A DNA stretch of 41,456 nucleotides, from the NCBI GenBank assembly GCA_903826205.1, contig CAIKDP010000124.1, positions 1 through 41,456 of the forward strand, read 5' to 3'. Of the stretch, positions 8,722-18,226 are shown in pieces. Below the pieces are notes generated by a model. That model saw nothing but the letters and a program-made list of their open reading frames with translations, was not told the origin of the DNA and ran no database searches. A program made the translations under genes and the position numbers. Numbering within the stretch: the stretch's first letter is position 1; every line of letters begins with the position of its first letter. This stretch comes from Akkermansiaceae bacterium (GTDB taxonomy: Bacteria; Verrucomicrobiota; Verrucomicrobiia; Verrucomicrobiales; Akkermansiaceae).

Positions 8722-9780
8722 ATGAGTTGGATCAAGGATAACAAATTCGCCGCCACGACTGGAGGAGTCACCCTCGTCGTGACGTTGGCGCTGCTGTATG
8801 TGGGCATGCACGCCCGCACCCGCTACGCCACCGCCCTCGAAAACTATCAGAACGCCGCCAGCGAAGTGGAGGGCTTTGAGGCGATTGCGCTGTATCCGAG
8901 CCGGGAAGACCGGGCCGGGAAAAGCAAGGCGCTCAACGACTACCGCACGGCGATCACCGGCATGCAGGCCGCCTTCGAGAAGTACCGTCCCAAGGATCTT
9001 AAAAAACTATCGCCGCAGGACTTTACGGATCATGCCAAGGCCGCCAGCGAGGAAGTGGGCAAGGCCTTTGAAGAGGCTCACACCAAACTTCCCGAAGGTT
9101 TTTTCCTCGGCTTTGAGTCGTACACGGGAACCCTCGCCCGCGAGGATGCCACCAGCCTGCTCGACTATCAACTCGGGGCTGCCAAGGAACTGATGTTGGC
9201 CCTGGCCAAGGCCAAGCCCTCGCAACTCCAGAACCTCCACCGGCTGAAGTTCGCCGAAGAAGACGGCGACAAGTGGCAAGCCGACCCCAGCGATGCGGGC
9301 CGGCCATTTCCAATCGAAATCACCTTCAAGGGCAGTGAGAGCTGCGTGCGCGAGTTCCTCTCCGCCATGAGCAAGTCGCCCAACTACTTTTATATCGTGC
9401 GCAGCCTGCGCATCATGAACGAAAAACAACGCGCGCCACTCGTCGCGGATGCCAAGTTTGAACCCGCCACACCCGCTGCGGGTGCCGGCAAACCCGGTGC
9501 CGACCCCTTCGGCGGAGCCGCGGGGTTTGTCACACCGCCGGAAGAACCCGCCACTCCCGCGACGCCGTCCGCCACCCCGCCCAAGACGCCGGCTCCGGCG
9601 ACGCCCTCCCCGGCCGTGGCTCCAGCCCCGGCTCCCGCCGCCACTCCCGCGACGGCGGACACCGGCCGCATCCTCAATCAGGTGCTTGGCAACGAAGAAC
9701 TGCAAGTGTTCCTCCGCCTTGATGTGCTTCAGTTCCTTCCGGTCAAGCCCTTGCCTGAAGTACCCAAATCCATCCCCTGA
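8722..9780 (+). CDS. Amuc_1100-like single-pass membrane protein (PilO-like position)
   Basis: The product is 352 aa. A short cytoplasmic start (MSWIKDNKFAA) precedes a membrane helix at about 11-28, a helical or coiled region (35-170), and an alpha/beta part containing PFPIEITFKG and YFYIVRSLRIMNEK (196-235). Next comes a Pro/Ala-rich linker (about 245-315) and a final strand segment with VLGNEELQVFLRLDVLQF (320-337). These match Akkermansia Amuc_1100 in order and wording: its start MSNWITDNKPAA, a PLEIAFQG block, an NSIRIRNER block, a P/A linker and a QVFVQVSLNLVHF end. The topology parallels PilO. It is 29 bp after the pilM-like gene and 20 bp before the next. Host effects known for Amuc_1100 cannot be assumed here. 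Confidence 0.88.
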   Translation: MSWIKDNKFAATTGGVTLVVTLALLYVGMHARTRYATALENYQNAASEVEGFEAIALYPSREDRAGKSKALNDYRTAITGMQAAFEKYRPKDLKKLSPQDFTDHAKAASEEVGKAFEEAHTKLPEGFFLGFESYTGTLAREDATSLLDYQLGAAKELMLALAKAKPSQLQNLHRLKFAEEDGDKWQADPSDAGRPFPIEITFKGSESCVREFLSAMSKSPNYFYIVRSLRIMNEKQRAPLVADAKFEPATPAAGAGKPGADPFGGAAGFVTPPEEPATPATPSATPPKTPAPATPSPAVAPAPAPAATPATADTGRILNQVLGNEELQVFLRLDVLQFLPVKPLPEVPKSIP

Positions 9781-9800
9781 TACCAGCCTCACATCCCACC

Positions 9801-10853
9801 ATGTCCTGGTTCTCCCAGAATTACGAAAAGGCCGCCGTCGGCGGAGCCGCCCTCGCCGCCATCGGCTTCGCCTTCCTCGGTTGGCTCAAGCTCGGCGACG
9901 TCCCAGCTGATTTCAGCGCCAACACCAAAGGCACCGGCGTCACCGACCCCTCCATCCCCGACGCCGACCTCGTGCCCAAGGCCATCGCCTCGCTCGGCCT
10001 CGATCGCACATGGCATCAGGCGGAAGCCGAAAACCGCCCGGTCGACTTGTTCACCGGCGTTCCGCTTTTCATCGCCCGCGATCATCCGGACAAACCCGTC
10101 GACCTCTACACCAGCCCCCCGGTGCATCCGCCCATTCCTAACATTTGGTGGATCGAGCACGACATGGATCCGGGATATGCCGATTCCCCGAGCCGCGATG
10201 CCGACGAGGATGGCTTCACCAATCTTGAGGAATACAAGGGCAAGACCGATCCCAAGGATGCCAAATCCCATCCGCCACTGCTGGCCAAGTTGAAATTTGA
10301 AAAGGTGGAAAGTCTCAACTGGTGTGTGCGTCCGGGGTACCCGGAGGGCGAAAACTTCACGGGCACATATGTGGACAGCCTTGGGGGCAAAAACAAAACC
10401 AAGACCGGCGCCAGCGTCAAACCCGGCGAGATGTTCTTTGCCGACGGGGTGATGAAAAACCGCTTCAAATACCTGGGACTGGAAAAGCGCCGGGAAATGA
10501 ACAATGCCATCCACATGGAAATGGAAGTCACCTACGCCAAGATCGAGGACCAACTGCCTAACAAAAAGGGCGTGGTCTATGAAATTCCGCAGTTTGCCGA
10601 AGGCCGGCAGCAGGAGTTTTCCAAGTACGACCGGAGCGCGGTGCTCACCTTGGAAGCGATCGGCAACGCAGGCAAAAACGAAACCATCAAGGAAAACACC
10701 CCCTTCGGCTTGCCGTTTGACGCGCCCAAGAAGGATTTTCTGCTCAAAAAGGTCACTCCCGAGAGCATCGAGATTGAAGCCACCGATGGCGCCACCGGCA
10801 ATAAAAAGACCACCACCATCCGTCTGGGCTCGTTCCCGGAAATGACCCCCTGA
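9801..10853 (+). CDS. Amuc_1099-like single-pass membrane protein with calcium-type loop
   Basis: The product is 350 aa with a membrane helix at about residues 8-28 (AVGGAALAAIGFAFLGWLK) after a short SWFSQNYEK start, then a periplasmic region. Residues 133-157 contain DADEDGFTNLEEYKGKTDPKDA, the Asp-rich dockerin/thrombospondin-3 style calcium loop also used in many secreted PVC proteins. The C terminus (TTTIRLGSFPEMTP) is beta-rich. It is fourth in the operon, immediately after the Amuc_1100-like gene and before the secretin, the place PilP occupies in a canonical pilMNOPQ operon. There is no lipobox, so it is not a typical PilP. Homology to Amuc_1099 is inferred mainly from position and architecture. 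Confidence 0.72.
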   Translation: MSWFSQNYEKAAVGGAALAAIGFAFLGWLKLGDVPADFSANTKGTGVTDPSIPDADLVPKAIASLGLDRTWHQAEAENRPVDLFTGVPLFIARDHPDKPVDLYTSPPVHPPIPNIWWIEHDMDPGYADSPSRDADEDGFTNLEEYKGKTDPKDAKSHPPLLAKLKFEKVESLNWCVRPGYPEGENFTGTYVDSLGGKNKTKTGASVKPGEMFFADGVMKNRFKYLGLEKRREMNNAIHMEMEVTYAKIEDQLPNKKGVVYEIPQFAEGRQQEFSKYDRSAVLTLEAIGNAGKNETIKENTPFGLPFDAPKKDFLLKKVTPESIEIEATDGATGNKKTTTIRLGSFPEMTP

Positions 10854-10918
10854 AACTTTTTTTCAGAAATCGCTTTTCAAACCCCCCAAACACCGTCAGA
10901 AACCGCCAGCAAAAAATC

Positions 10919-13576
10919 ATGCAAAAGCCTCCCATGTATCTATCCAGTCGCACCGCCATCGCCTTGATGACCGTGGCATCTGTCATGCCCATCACCATCA
11001 CTGTTGCCAATGCCGCGGAGATGTCGGGCTCTTCGCAAGTCAGCCTGGCGGAGCGCGAAATGATTCGCCGGCAACAAGCCGTCACCGAGGCGGACGTCCT
11101 GTTGCTTGAAGGCCGCGCGGCCTATGCCAAGAAAGATTACCAACAGGCCTTGGACAAATTCACCCAGGCCCTGACCAAACTGCCAGAGGCACCGATGCTG
11201 GCCGACCGGCGCAAGTCCGTCACCGATCAACTCACTGACGCGAGTGTGGCCTTGGCCCAACAATTCCGCCGCCAGGGCGGCAAGGACCCGGCCAAGGGCG
11301 GTAAAGGCAAGTATGAGGATGCCCGGGCCTTGCTCGAAGACGCCCTCAAAGCCGACCCGCAAAACGCCGTTGCGAAGCGCGAGTTGGCCTATCTGGACGA
11401 TCCGATCCGTACCAACCCCACGCTCGACTACAAGCACAGCCAGGACATCGATGCGGTTCGGCGCGGCCTGTACACGGCGGAAGGTTACTACAACAACGCG
11501 AAATATGATGCCGCCAAGCGCGAATACGAAAAAGTGCTGCGCATCGACCCCTACAACACCGCCGCCCGTCGCGGCATGGAAGTGCTCGCCTCCGCCAAGC
11601 GCTCCTACTATCAAGCCGCCTATGATCAGACGCGTGCCGAATTGCTGATGGAAGTGGACAAGGCTTGGGAGCTGTCGGTGCCTGCGGACATGCCGGTGGG
11701 TGGCATCTCGGTTTCCGATGGTTCAGGAGTGAGCTCCGGCATCGCCTACATCAACGAAAAACTGCGCCGCATCATCATCCCCAATATCGCCTTTGACGAT
11801 ATCACGGTGGAAGAGGCCGTCGATTTCCTGCGCTTGCGGGCCGCCGAATTGGATCAGCTCGAGCCCGACCCCAACCAGAAGGGTGTGAATTTCCTCATTC
11901 GCCGGCCGACGACGACCGCCGCTGCCGGTGGCGACGCCGGTCTGGAGGCCGCACCTGAGGCCGGCGCGTTGCCGACAGGCGTTAGCCCGGGATCGCTGCG
12001 GATCAAGACGCTGCGCCTCACCAACATTCCGCTCGGCCAGGCGCTCAAATACATTTGCGAACAAACCAAGCTGCGTTTCAAGGTGGACGATTTCGCGGTG
12101 ACGCTCGTGCCCATGACTGAGACGGGCAATGAGACCTTCACCCGCACCTTCCGCGTGCCACCCGGATTTTCGGATTCGCTGGCGGGCAGCGGCGGGGAGG
12201 AAGCCGGCGCGACCGTCGATCCTTTTGCCGGTGCGGCCGAGTCGGGCGGCAGTGGCGGTGGCAAGGCCATCAAGCCCCGCAGGCCGATTCTTGAATTGCT
12301 GAAAAAATCCGGCATTATTTTTGCCGAAGGCAGTTCCGCCACCCTCAGTCCCGGCGGCCTGCTCGTTACCAATACCGCGGCGGAACTCGACAAGATCGAG
12401 CAGTTGGTCAACAACATGCGCGGCGGCCAGCCCAAGCAAATCAAGATCACCACCAAGTTTGTTGAAATTTCCCAGGAAAACAACGACGAGCTCAGCTTTG
12501 ACTGGTTGGTCACCCCCTTCGGACTCAACGCCAACACGCTCTTTGGCAGTGGTGGCACCGTGGGCAATGGAACGCCACGCCGCGGCCAGGATATGGTCAA
12601 TCCCGTCAATGGCGTGTCCCTGCCGGGAGTTCCCTCCAACCCGCTGCTGCCCATCTCCAATACCAGCACTGCCGGCCTCCGCTCGGGGGACGCAGCGCTT
12701 AATCGCAACAGCATTGATGCCATCCTGAACAACCCGCTGCGCACGGCCAGTGCCACCAAGGTGGCGCCGGGCATTGCGGCCGTCACCGGCCTGTTCTCCG
12801 AAGGCCAAGTCCAACTCCTCATGCGTGGCCTCGCCCAGAAAAAGGGCACCGACCTCATGACCGCACCGTCTGTCATGGCCAAACCCGGGCAAAAAGCCAC
12901 CATCGAAATTGTTCGTGAATTTATCTATCCGACTGAATACGAACCCCCGGAACTTCCCCAACAAAACAACAACAACTTCGGCGGCCTCGGTGGCGGCGGC
13001 GGCGGTGGTGGCATTGCCACTCCGGCGACTCCGACCGCATGGGAAACCCGCAACACCGGGGTCACGTTGGAAATTGAACCCAGCATCACCGAAAACGACT
13101 ACGTCATCGACCTGCGGTTCGTACCTGAAATTGTCGAGTTCGAAGGGTTTATCAACTATGGCAGTCCGATCCAGGCGCCATCCACGGACATTTTTGGCAA
13201 TGCCATCACCTCCACGATCACGGACAACCGCATCGAGATGCCGGTGTTCTCAACCCGGCGGGTCAACACCTCCCTTTCCATCTATGACGGCTACACCGTC
13301 GCCGTCGGTGGTTTGATTCGCGAGGATGTGCAGAACGTCAATGACAGCGTGCCGATCTTTGGTGACATCCCGCTCATCGGCCGGTTGTTCCAGTCCAAGG
13401 CGGAAAACCACATCAAGAGCAATCTCATCATCTTTGTCACCGCTCAGATCATTGATGCCACCGGTCGCCCGTTGCGCGGAGAAACCAGCTTGCCGCCAGT
13501 GGCCCCGGCCATCCCGGCCACCCCTGGCACGCCGGTGGGCGGCCCAGGCGATGTGCCGCCTCCCGTGGAGCAATAA
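10919..13576 (+). CDS. TPR-secretin outer-membrane channel (PilQ/GspD family, Amuc_1098-like)
   Basis: The product is 885 aa. A signal peptide (about 1-32) is followed by TPR-like helices (about 55-240: DVLLLEGRAAYAKKDYQQALDKF, then AEGYYNNAKYDAAKREYEKVL). An N0-type module follows (IIIPNIAFDDITVEEAVDFL, 284-303), then N-domain repeats and the secretin core. The core has the diagnostic VGGLIRED (about 796) and VPIFGDIPLIGRLF (about 812-825) and ends in NLIIFVTAQIID. A Gly-rich insert with eight consecutive glycines lies near residue 695, and the tail is Pro-rich. The family forms multimeric outer-membrane gates. The N-terminal TPRs replace the AMIN domains of classical PilQ. It closes the operon and is followed by a strong hairpin. 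Confidence 0.92.
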   Translation: MQKPPMYLSSRTAIALMTVASVMPITITVANAAEMSGSSQVSLAEREMIRRQQAVTEADVLLLEGRAAYAKKDYQQALDKFTQALTKLPEAPMLADRRKSVTDQLTDASVALAQQFRRQGGKDPAKGGKGKYEDARALLEDALKADPQNAVAKRELAYLDDPIRTNPTLDYKHSQDIDAVRRGLYTAEGYYNNAKYDAAKREYEKVLRIDPYNTAARRGMEVLASAKRSYYQAAYDQTRAELLMEVDKAWELSVPADMPVGGISVSDGSGVSSGIAYINEKLRRIIIPNIAFDDITVEEAVDFLRLRAAELDQLEPDPNQKGVNFLIRRPTTTAAAGGDAGLEAAPEAGALPTGVSPGSLRIKTLRLTNIPLGQALKYICEQTKLRFKVDDFAVTLVPMTETGNETFTRTFRVPPGFSDSLAGSGGEEAGATVDPFAGAAESGGSGGGKAIKPRRPILELLKKSGIIFAEGSSATLSPGGLLVTNTAAELDKIEQLVNNMRGGQPKQIKITTKFVEISQENNDELSFDWLVTPFGLNANTLFGSGGTVGNGTPRRGQDMVNPVNGVSLPGVPSNPLLPISNTSTAGLRSGDAALNRNSIDAILNNPLRTASATKVAPGIAAVTGLFSEGQVQLLMRGLAQKKGTDLMTAPSVMAKPGQKATIEIVREFIYPTEYEPPELPQQNNNNFGGLGGGGGGGGIATPATPTAWETRNTGVTLEIEPSITENDYVIDLRFVPEIVEFEGFINYGSPIQAPSTDIFGNAITSTITDNRIEMPVFSTRRVNTSLSIYDGYTVAVGGLIREDVQNVNDSVPIFGDIPLIGRLFQSKAENHIKSNLIIFVTAQIIDATGRPLRGETSLPPVAPAIPATPGTPVGGPGDVPPPVEQ

Positions 13577-13610
13577 GCACCGGCGAAAACCGCCATTCTA
13601 ACTCACAACT

Positions 13611-13642
13611 CGAGGGGTGGAGAAATTATTCTCCACCCCTCG
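13611..13642 (+). terminator. Hairpin terminator after the secretin operon
   Basis: A perfect 14-bp stem (CGAGGGGTGGAGAA with its reverse complement) encloses the 4-nt loop ATTA, beginning 34 bp after the secretin stop codon. The sequence after it is A/T-rich (AAAATTAT) but lacks a clean T-run. It most likely ends the pilus-like operon and separates it from the HAD gene. The stem is seen; terminator activity is inferred. Confidence 0.7.
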
Positions 13643-13700
13643 AAAATTATACGAGTCGTACTTGCATTGCTCAGGATTGCTAGGTACATCCCTGCCCGCA

Positions 13701-14318
13701 ATGGCAACCATCGGCCCTATCGAGTTTCCCCGCAACGGCTTTGACGCCGTGATCTTTGATTGTGACGGCACCTTGGTGGATTCCATGCCGGCTCATTTTG
13801 AAGCCTGGCGTGACGCGCTGGCCCTATACGGAGCGCATGGGGTGATGCAGGAGGATGTGTTTTTGGCGATGGGTGGGCGCCCGTCGCGCGACATCGTGGC
13901 GGAGCTCAATGACCAATACGGCTTGAAGTTGGATCCCGAGGCCATCGCGCTGGCCAAACGCGAGGCGTTTTTCAAGCGCATTGGTTCCATCACTCTGATC
14001 GATGAGGTGGCGGCGTTTGCCAAATCCTTGCGGGGCCGGGTGCCGATGGCGATTGCTTCGGGCAGCACCCGCAGGGTGATAGAAAAAACGCTGCAACGCT
14101 TGGGCGTTTCCGATTGGTTCGATGAAGTGGTGACCTCCGAGGATGTGGTCGAGGGCAAACCCTCACCGGATATTTTCCTGTATGCCGCCAAACTGCTCGG
14201 GGTCACACCGCTGAAGTGCCTGGTGTTGGAAGACGCGCCGGCCGGAATTCTGGCGGCGCAACGCGCCGGCATGCAGGTTCTGAGCATCCCCATGCCGATC
14301 GCCTCGAACCACTCCTGA
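13701..14318 (+). CDS. HAD-superfamily hydrolase, beta-phosphoglucomutase-like
   Basis: The 205-aa product has all HAD motifs. The nucleophile motif is FDCDGTLVDS with D20 and D22, motif II is IASGS, the motif III lysine is in VEGKPSPDIF, and the metal-binding motif IV is LVLEDAPAGILAAQRAG. An alpha-helical C1 cap lies between motifs I and II, as in beta-phosphoglucomutase and phosphoglycolate phosphatase-like members. The true substrate cannot be told. ATG 13701 (MATIGPIEF) was chosen because the longer frame to 13617 would run through the terminator hairpin. The 79-bp gap to guaB contains a small GC stem (GCGCGA/TCGCGC near 14348-14365). Confidence 0.85.
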   Translation: MATIGPIEFPRNGFDAVIFDCDGTLVDSMPAHFEAWRDALALYGAHGVMQEDVFLAMGGRPSRDIVAELNDQYGLKLDPEAIALAKREAFFKRIGSITLIDEVAAFAKSLRGRVPMAIASGSTRRVIEKTLQRLGVSDWFDEVVTSEDVVEGKPSPDIFLYAAKLLGVTPLKCLVLEDAPAGILAAQRAGMQVLSIPMPIASNHS

Positions 14319-14397
14319 GGCACGCGGCACACTGGAAATTTTCGCGCGCGATGGAATTCGCGCTTGCCAGGCGGGCCCTGTTTCTATTGCCTTCCCC

Positions 14398-15852
14398 ATG
14401 GCGGAGATTTCTCTTGGACTTTCATTTGACGACGTGCTGTTAGTGCCGGCCTTGAGTTCGGTGCTGCCCGGTGAGGCGGATATCGCCACGCACGTCACGG
14501 CGGGTATTGCGTTGCACATCCCGGTGGTATCGGCGGCCATGGATACGGTGTCCGAGCACGATTTGGCGATTGCCCTGGCCCGTGAGGGAGGCATGGGTGT
14601 GATTCATCGGGCGTGCTCGATCGACGAGCAGGCGGCCATGGTCTCCAAGGTCAAACGCTCGGAAAACGCCGTGATCCAAAAACCGCTCACCGTCCGCAAA
14701 GAGCACAGCGTCGATCACGTCCGCGCCCTCATGGCCAGCAATGGCTTCTCCGGCTTCCCCGTCATTTCCGCCGACGGCTTGCTCGAAGGCATGGTCACCG
14801 GCCGCGATGTCCACTACCTCGACCGTCAGGACGCCACCGTGGCTGAAGTGATGACGCCGCGCGACAAACTCGTCACCGCCCCGCCCCATACCAGCCTGGA
14901 GGAGGCCCGGCGCATTCTCTATCAAAATCGTATCGAGAAGTTGCCGTTGGTCGACGCCAACGGCCACTTGGTCGGTCTCATCACCGGCTCCGACATCGAA
15001 AAGCGCCTCACGTTCACCAACGCGGCCAAAGACCAGAACGGCCAACTCCGCTGCGGTGGCGCGGTGGGCGTCGGCCCGGATTGCATCGACCGCGGGCGGG
15101 CCCTGATCGATGCGGGAGTGGACGCGCTTTTCATTGATGCGGCCACCGGGCATACGCGCCACGTCATGGCGGTGATCGGCAAACTCCGCGAGCTATCCGA
15201 CCGTCCGGTAGTGGCTGGCAACGTCGTGACCGAACAAGGCGCGCGGGACTTGGTGTCCGCCGGTGCCAGCGCGGTGAAGGTGGGCGTAGGCCCCGGCTCG
15301 ATCTGCACCACGCGTGTCATCGCCGGCGTGGGCATGCCGCAATTCACCGCCATCCAGAATGTGGCCGGTTATTGCCGCGAGCAGGGCGTCAAGGTCATTG
15401 CTGATGGAGGCATCCGCTATTCGGGGGATATTGTCAAAGCCCTCGCGGCAGGCGCGGATCTGGTCATGCTCGGGTCGTTGCTGGCAGGCACGCGCGAAGG
15501 CCCCGGCCAAATGGTCCAGTCCCAAGGCCGGCGCTTCAAAGCCTATCGTGGCATGGGCTCGATCGGTGCCATGCAAAAAGGCGCGGGCGACCGCTATGGC
15601 CAAAACAGTTCGGGCAAACTCGTGGCCGAGGGCGTGGAAGGCCGCGTCCCCTACAAAGGACCGCTCTCCGATGTGATCTTCCAACTCATGGGCGGCCTCA
15701 AGTCCGGCATGGGCTATCTCGGTGCCTCCACCTTGGCGGACTTGCGCGAGCGAGCCACTTATGTGCGCATCACCGCCGGCGGCCTGCGCGAGAGCCATGT
15801 GCATGACGTGGTCATGACCGAGGAGCCCACCAACTATCAGCCAGTCACCTGA
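14398..15852 (+). CDS. guaB: IMP dehydrogenase
   Basis: The 484-aa product oxidises IMP to XMP, the committed step of GMP synthesis. The N terminus [21 protein letters not shown] is the family signature. Two CBS domains occupy about residues 90-205 ([34 protein letters not shown]). The catalytic loop is GPGSICTTR with the nucleophile at C303. [19 protein letters not shown] and the flap region [21 protein letters not shown] are present. The stop codon overlaps the ATG of the following methyltransferase (TGATG), implying translational coupling, and guaA follows. Confidence 0.96.
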   Translation: MAEISLGLSFDDVLLVPALSSVLPGEADIATHVTAGIALHIPVVSAAMDTVSEHDLAIALAREGGMGVIHRACSIDEQAAMVSKVKRSENAVIQKPLTVRKEHSVDHVRALMASNGFSGFPVISADGLLEGMVTGRDVHYLDRQDATVAEVMTPRDKLVTAPPHTSLEEARRILYQNRIEKLPLVDANGHLVGLITGSDIEKRLTFTNAAKDQNGQLRCGGAVGVGPDCIDRGRALIDAGVDALFIDAATGHTRHVMAVIGKLRELSDRPVVAGNVVTEQGARDLVSAGASAVKVGVGPGSICTTRVIAGVGMPQFTAIQNVAGYCREQGVKVIADGGIRYSGDIVKALAAGADLVMLGSLLAGTREGPGQMVQSQGRRFKAYRGMGSIGAMQKGAGDRYGQNSSGKLVAEGVEGRVPYKGPLSDVIFQLMGGLKSGMGYLGASTLADLRERATYVRITAGGLRESHVHDVVMTEEPTNYQPVT

Positions 15853-16619
15853 TGTTGCAGGAATTGCTCAAGCAGCTCGCCTATCGTTGTGGCTTCAGCC
15901 TGCGCCGCATGCGCGGTGTGAAGACCCATGGGGATGGAGCTGGCAGTGCGAGGCTTGGCAATGACGGCGAGGCCCTGCGGCAGGCCATTCATGCGCTTGA
16001 CCCTTATGCGGGGTTTGCCCATGAAGCCATCGCTTTCGACGCCCGGGGCTGGGGCAGCCAGTCCCCGGCATTCGGCAAACTCGTGGAGCGGATCCGCCCG
16101 CGCTTGATCATTGAAGTCGGTACCTGGAAAGGCGCCTCTGCCATTGAAATGGCGGAACAGTTGGAGCGGCTCGGTCTGACAAGTTCCAAGATCCTGTGTA
16201 TCGACACCTGGCTCGGGGCCTTGGAAATGTGGGGCGACCACACGGACCGCGACCGCTATGGGTCACTGGACCTCAAGCATGGGTATCCGCAACTTTACTA
16301 TCAATTTCTCGCCAACATCTGTCACAAGGGCTTGCAGCAGCGCGTCATTCCCTTCCCCCTGCCGTCCGTTACCGCCGCCCAGTGGCTGTCCTTGCGCGGA
16401 GTCCGCGCGGAATTGATCTACCTTGACGGCAGCCATGAGGAGGAGGACGTTTACGCCGATCTAACCGATTTTTGGGACCTGCTGGCCGCCGGGGGGGTGC
16501 TTTTCGGCGATGACTATGCCTGGACCGGGGTGAAAATGGCCGTGGACCGCTTCAGCACCCAACACCGGTTGCAGCTCCAACATCTGGAAGACAAGTGGTG
16601 GCTCGCCAAAGCCGCCTGA
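15852..16619 (+). CDS. Class I SAM-dependent methyltransferase between guaB and guaA
   Basis: The 255-aa product has a Rossmann-type methyltransferase core: motif I IIEVGTWKGASAIEMA (from residue 86), an acidic motif II ILCIDTWLG, then LIYLDGSHEEEDVYADL and LLAAGGVLFGDDY. This fits the Methyltransf_24-type group often linked to glycan or small-molecule methylation. The first 60 residues are basic and unlike the core. ATG 15852 overlaps the guaB stop, and guaA starts 26 bp after its end, so the three are probably one operon. I see no sequence reason for a link to GMP synthesis and the substrate is unknown. Confidence 0.8.
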   Translation: MLQELLKQLAYRCGFSLRRMRGVKTHGDGAGSARLGNDGEALRQAIHALDPYAGFAHEAIAFDARGWGSQSPAFGKLVERIRPRLIIEVGTWKGASAIEMAEQLERLGLTSSKILCIDTWLGALEMWGDHTDRDRYGSLDLKHGYPQLYYQFLANICHKGLQQRVIPFPLPSVTAAQWLSLRGVRAELIYLDGSHEEEDVYADLTDFWDLLAAGGVLFGDDYAWTGVKMAVDRFSTQHRLQLQHLEDKWWLAKAA

Positions 16620-16645
16620 CCCCCGACTCATTCTAACATTCAATC

Positions 16646-18169
16646 ATGCACGACCAACATCACGTAGCCGTACTCGACTTCGGTTCCCAATACACCCAGC
16701 TCATTGTCCGGCGGGTGCGCGAACTGGGATTTTTCGCCAAGCTTTATGCGATCGAGGATTTTCCCGACATCGGGCAACCCGGCGCGATCATTCTATCAGG
16801 CGGACCGCGCAGCACCAGCGAGGCGGATGCGCCGGACCTGGACTTCGGGGCGCTCCAGGGCTTCGGGGTGCCGGTGCTCGGCGTGTGCTACGGGATGCAA
16901 CTGCTCAACATCAAGTTTGGTGGCACGGTGGTGGCCAGCAACCGTCGTGAGTATGGTCCGGCCGATCTGTTTCCCGGCGAATGCAGCGGGCTGTATGAGG
17001 GGATCTCGCCGTCATCACAAGTGTGGATGAGCCACTCGGATACCGTTAAAGTCATCCCTGAGGGAGCCAAGGTGATCGCCACCAACCAGCATGGCACACC
17101 GGTTTCCCTGCAATGGAACGAACGCTTTTTCGGCATCCAGTTTCATCCGGAGGTCACCCACAGCCACGAGGGCCTGCGCATCCTGCACAATTTCCTCCTG
17201 CATGCCACGGATCTCCAGCCCTTCCGCATCGATGACTTCAAGCGTGAGATCATCGAGGGCATCCGCCAAAAGGTGGCGGGCAAGCAGATTGTTTGCGGCG
17301 TTTCCGGCGGGGTCGACAGCACGGTGCTCGCCGTCTTGCTCCACGAAGCCGGGGCCAAGGTCCGCGCCATCTTTGTCGATCACGGGTTGATGCGCAAGGA
17401 CGAGGGCGAGGAAGTCCGCAGCAACTTCCACCGCATGGGCGTGCCCATCGAGACGGTCGATTGCGCGGAACGCTTTCTAACGGCTTTGGCCGGGGTCGAT
17501 GATCCGGAAAAAAAGCGCGTCATCATCGGCAACCTGTTCATCGATGTGTTCTGGGATTCGGTGGGGGATGCGGAAATGTTGGCCCAGGGCACGCTCTATC
17601 CGGATGTGATCGAAAGCGCGTCCAACGCCAAATCCAAGGCCTCCAAAATCAAGACCCATCACAACCGGGTGGACCGCATCCTGGAATTGCAGGCGCAGGG
17701 CAAGGTGTTGGAACCGCTGGCGGAGTTGTTCAAGGACGAGGTCCGCGCGCTCGGCACCTCGCTGGGAATCCCGCACGACATTCTCCAACGCCATCCGTTT
17801 CCCGGCCCCGGTCTGGCGGTGCGCTGTCCCGGCGAGGTGCGCGAGGACAAGTTGCGCATCATCCGCGAGTGCGATGCCATTTTCATCTCAAAGCTCAAGG
17901 TCCACGGATGGTATGACAAAGTCTGGCAAGCCTATGCCGCCCTCATCCCCGTCAAGACCGTCGGCGTCAAGGGTGACGAGCGCAGTTACGAATGGGCGAT
18001 TTCCCTGCGCGCCGTCATTTCCGAAGACGCCATGACCGCCGATTGGGTCGAGTTGCCGTATGCCATCCTGCGCGAGACCAGTCACCGCATCCTCAACGAG
18101 GTCAAGGGCATCAACCGCGTCCTCTACGACGTCTCCACCAAGCCCCCCGCCAGCATCGAGTGGGAATAG
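16646..18169 (+). CDS. guaA: GMP synthase (glutamine-hydrolysing)
   Basis: The 507-aa product converts XMP to GMP using glutamine nitrogen. The class I glutamine amidotransferase domain is residues 1-200, with catalytic C81 in GVCYGMQLL and H167/E169 in QFHPEVTHSHEG. The ATP-pyrophosphatase domain follows, with the P-loop CGVSGGVDST (about 218-227). The C-terminal dimerisation domain contains RHPFPGPGLAVRCPGEV and ends in the typical SKPPASIEWE-like tail (here STKPPASIEWE). Length is normal. It completes a guaB-methyltransferase-guaA group and converges on the minus-strand channel gene. Confidence 0.96.
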   Translation: MHDQHHVAVLDFGSQYTQLIVRRVRELGFFAKLYAIEDFPDIGQPGAIILSGGPRSTSEADAPDLDFGALQGFGVPVLGVCYGMQLLNIKFGGTVVASNRREYGPADLFPGECSGLYEGISPSSQVWMSHSDTVKVIPEGAKVIATNQHGTPVSLQWNERFFGIQFHPEVTHSHEGLRILHNFLLHATDLQPFRIDDFKREIIEGIRQKVAGKQIVCGVSGGVDSTVLAVLLHEAGAKVRAIFVDHGLMRKDEGEEVRSNFHRMGVPIETVDCAERFLTALAGVDDPEKKRVIIGNLFIDVFWDSVGDAEMLAQGTLYPDVIESASNAKSKASKIKTHHNRVDRILELQAQGKVLEPLAELFKDEVRALGTSLGIPHDILQRHPFPGPGLAVRCPGEVREDKLRIIRECDAIFISKLKVHGWYDKVWQAYAALIPVKTVGVKGDERSYEWAISLRAVISEDAMTADWVELPYAILRETSHRILNEVKGINRVLYDVSTKPPASIEWE

Positions 18170-18226
18170 TCAAGCTCCGGTCACCTTGCCCTTCGCATCG
18201 ACGCGCATGGCGTCCACGCTGCGTTC

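Noticed and set aside
11723-12964. Long minus-strand frame antisense to the secretin
   Set aside because: Shadow of the secretin codons; no start context, no domains.
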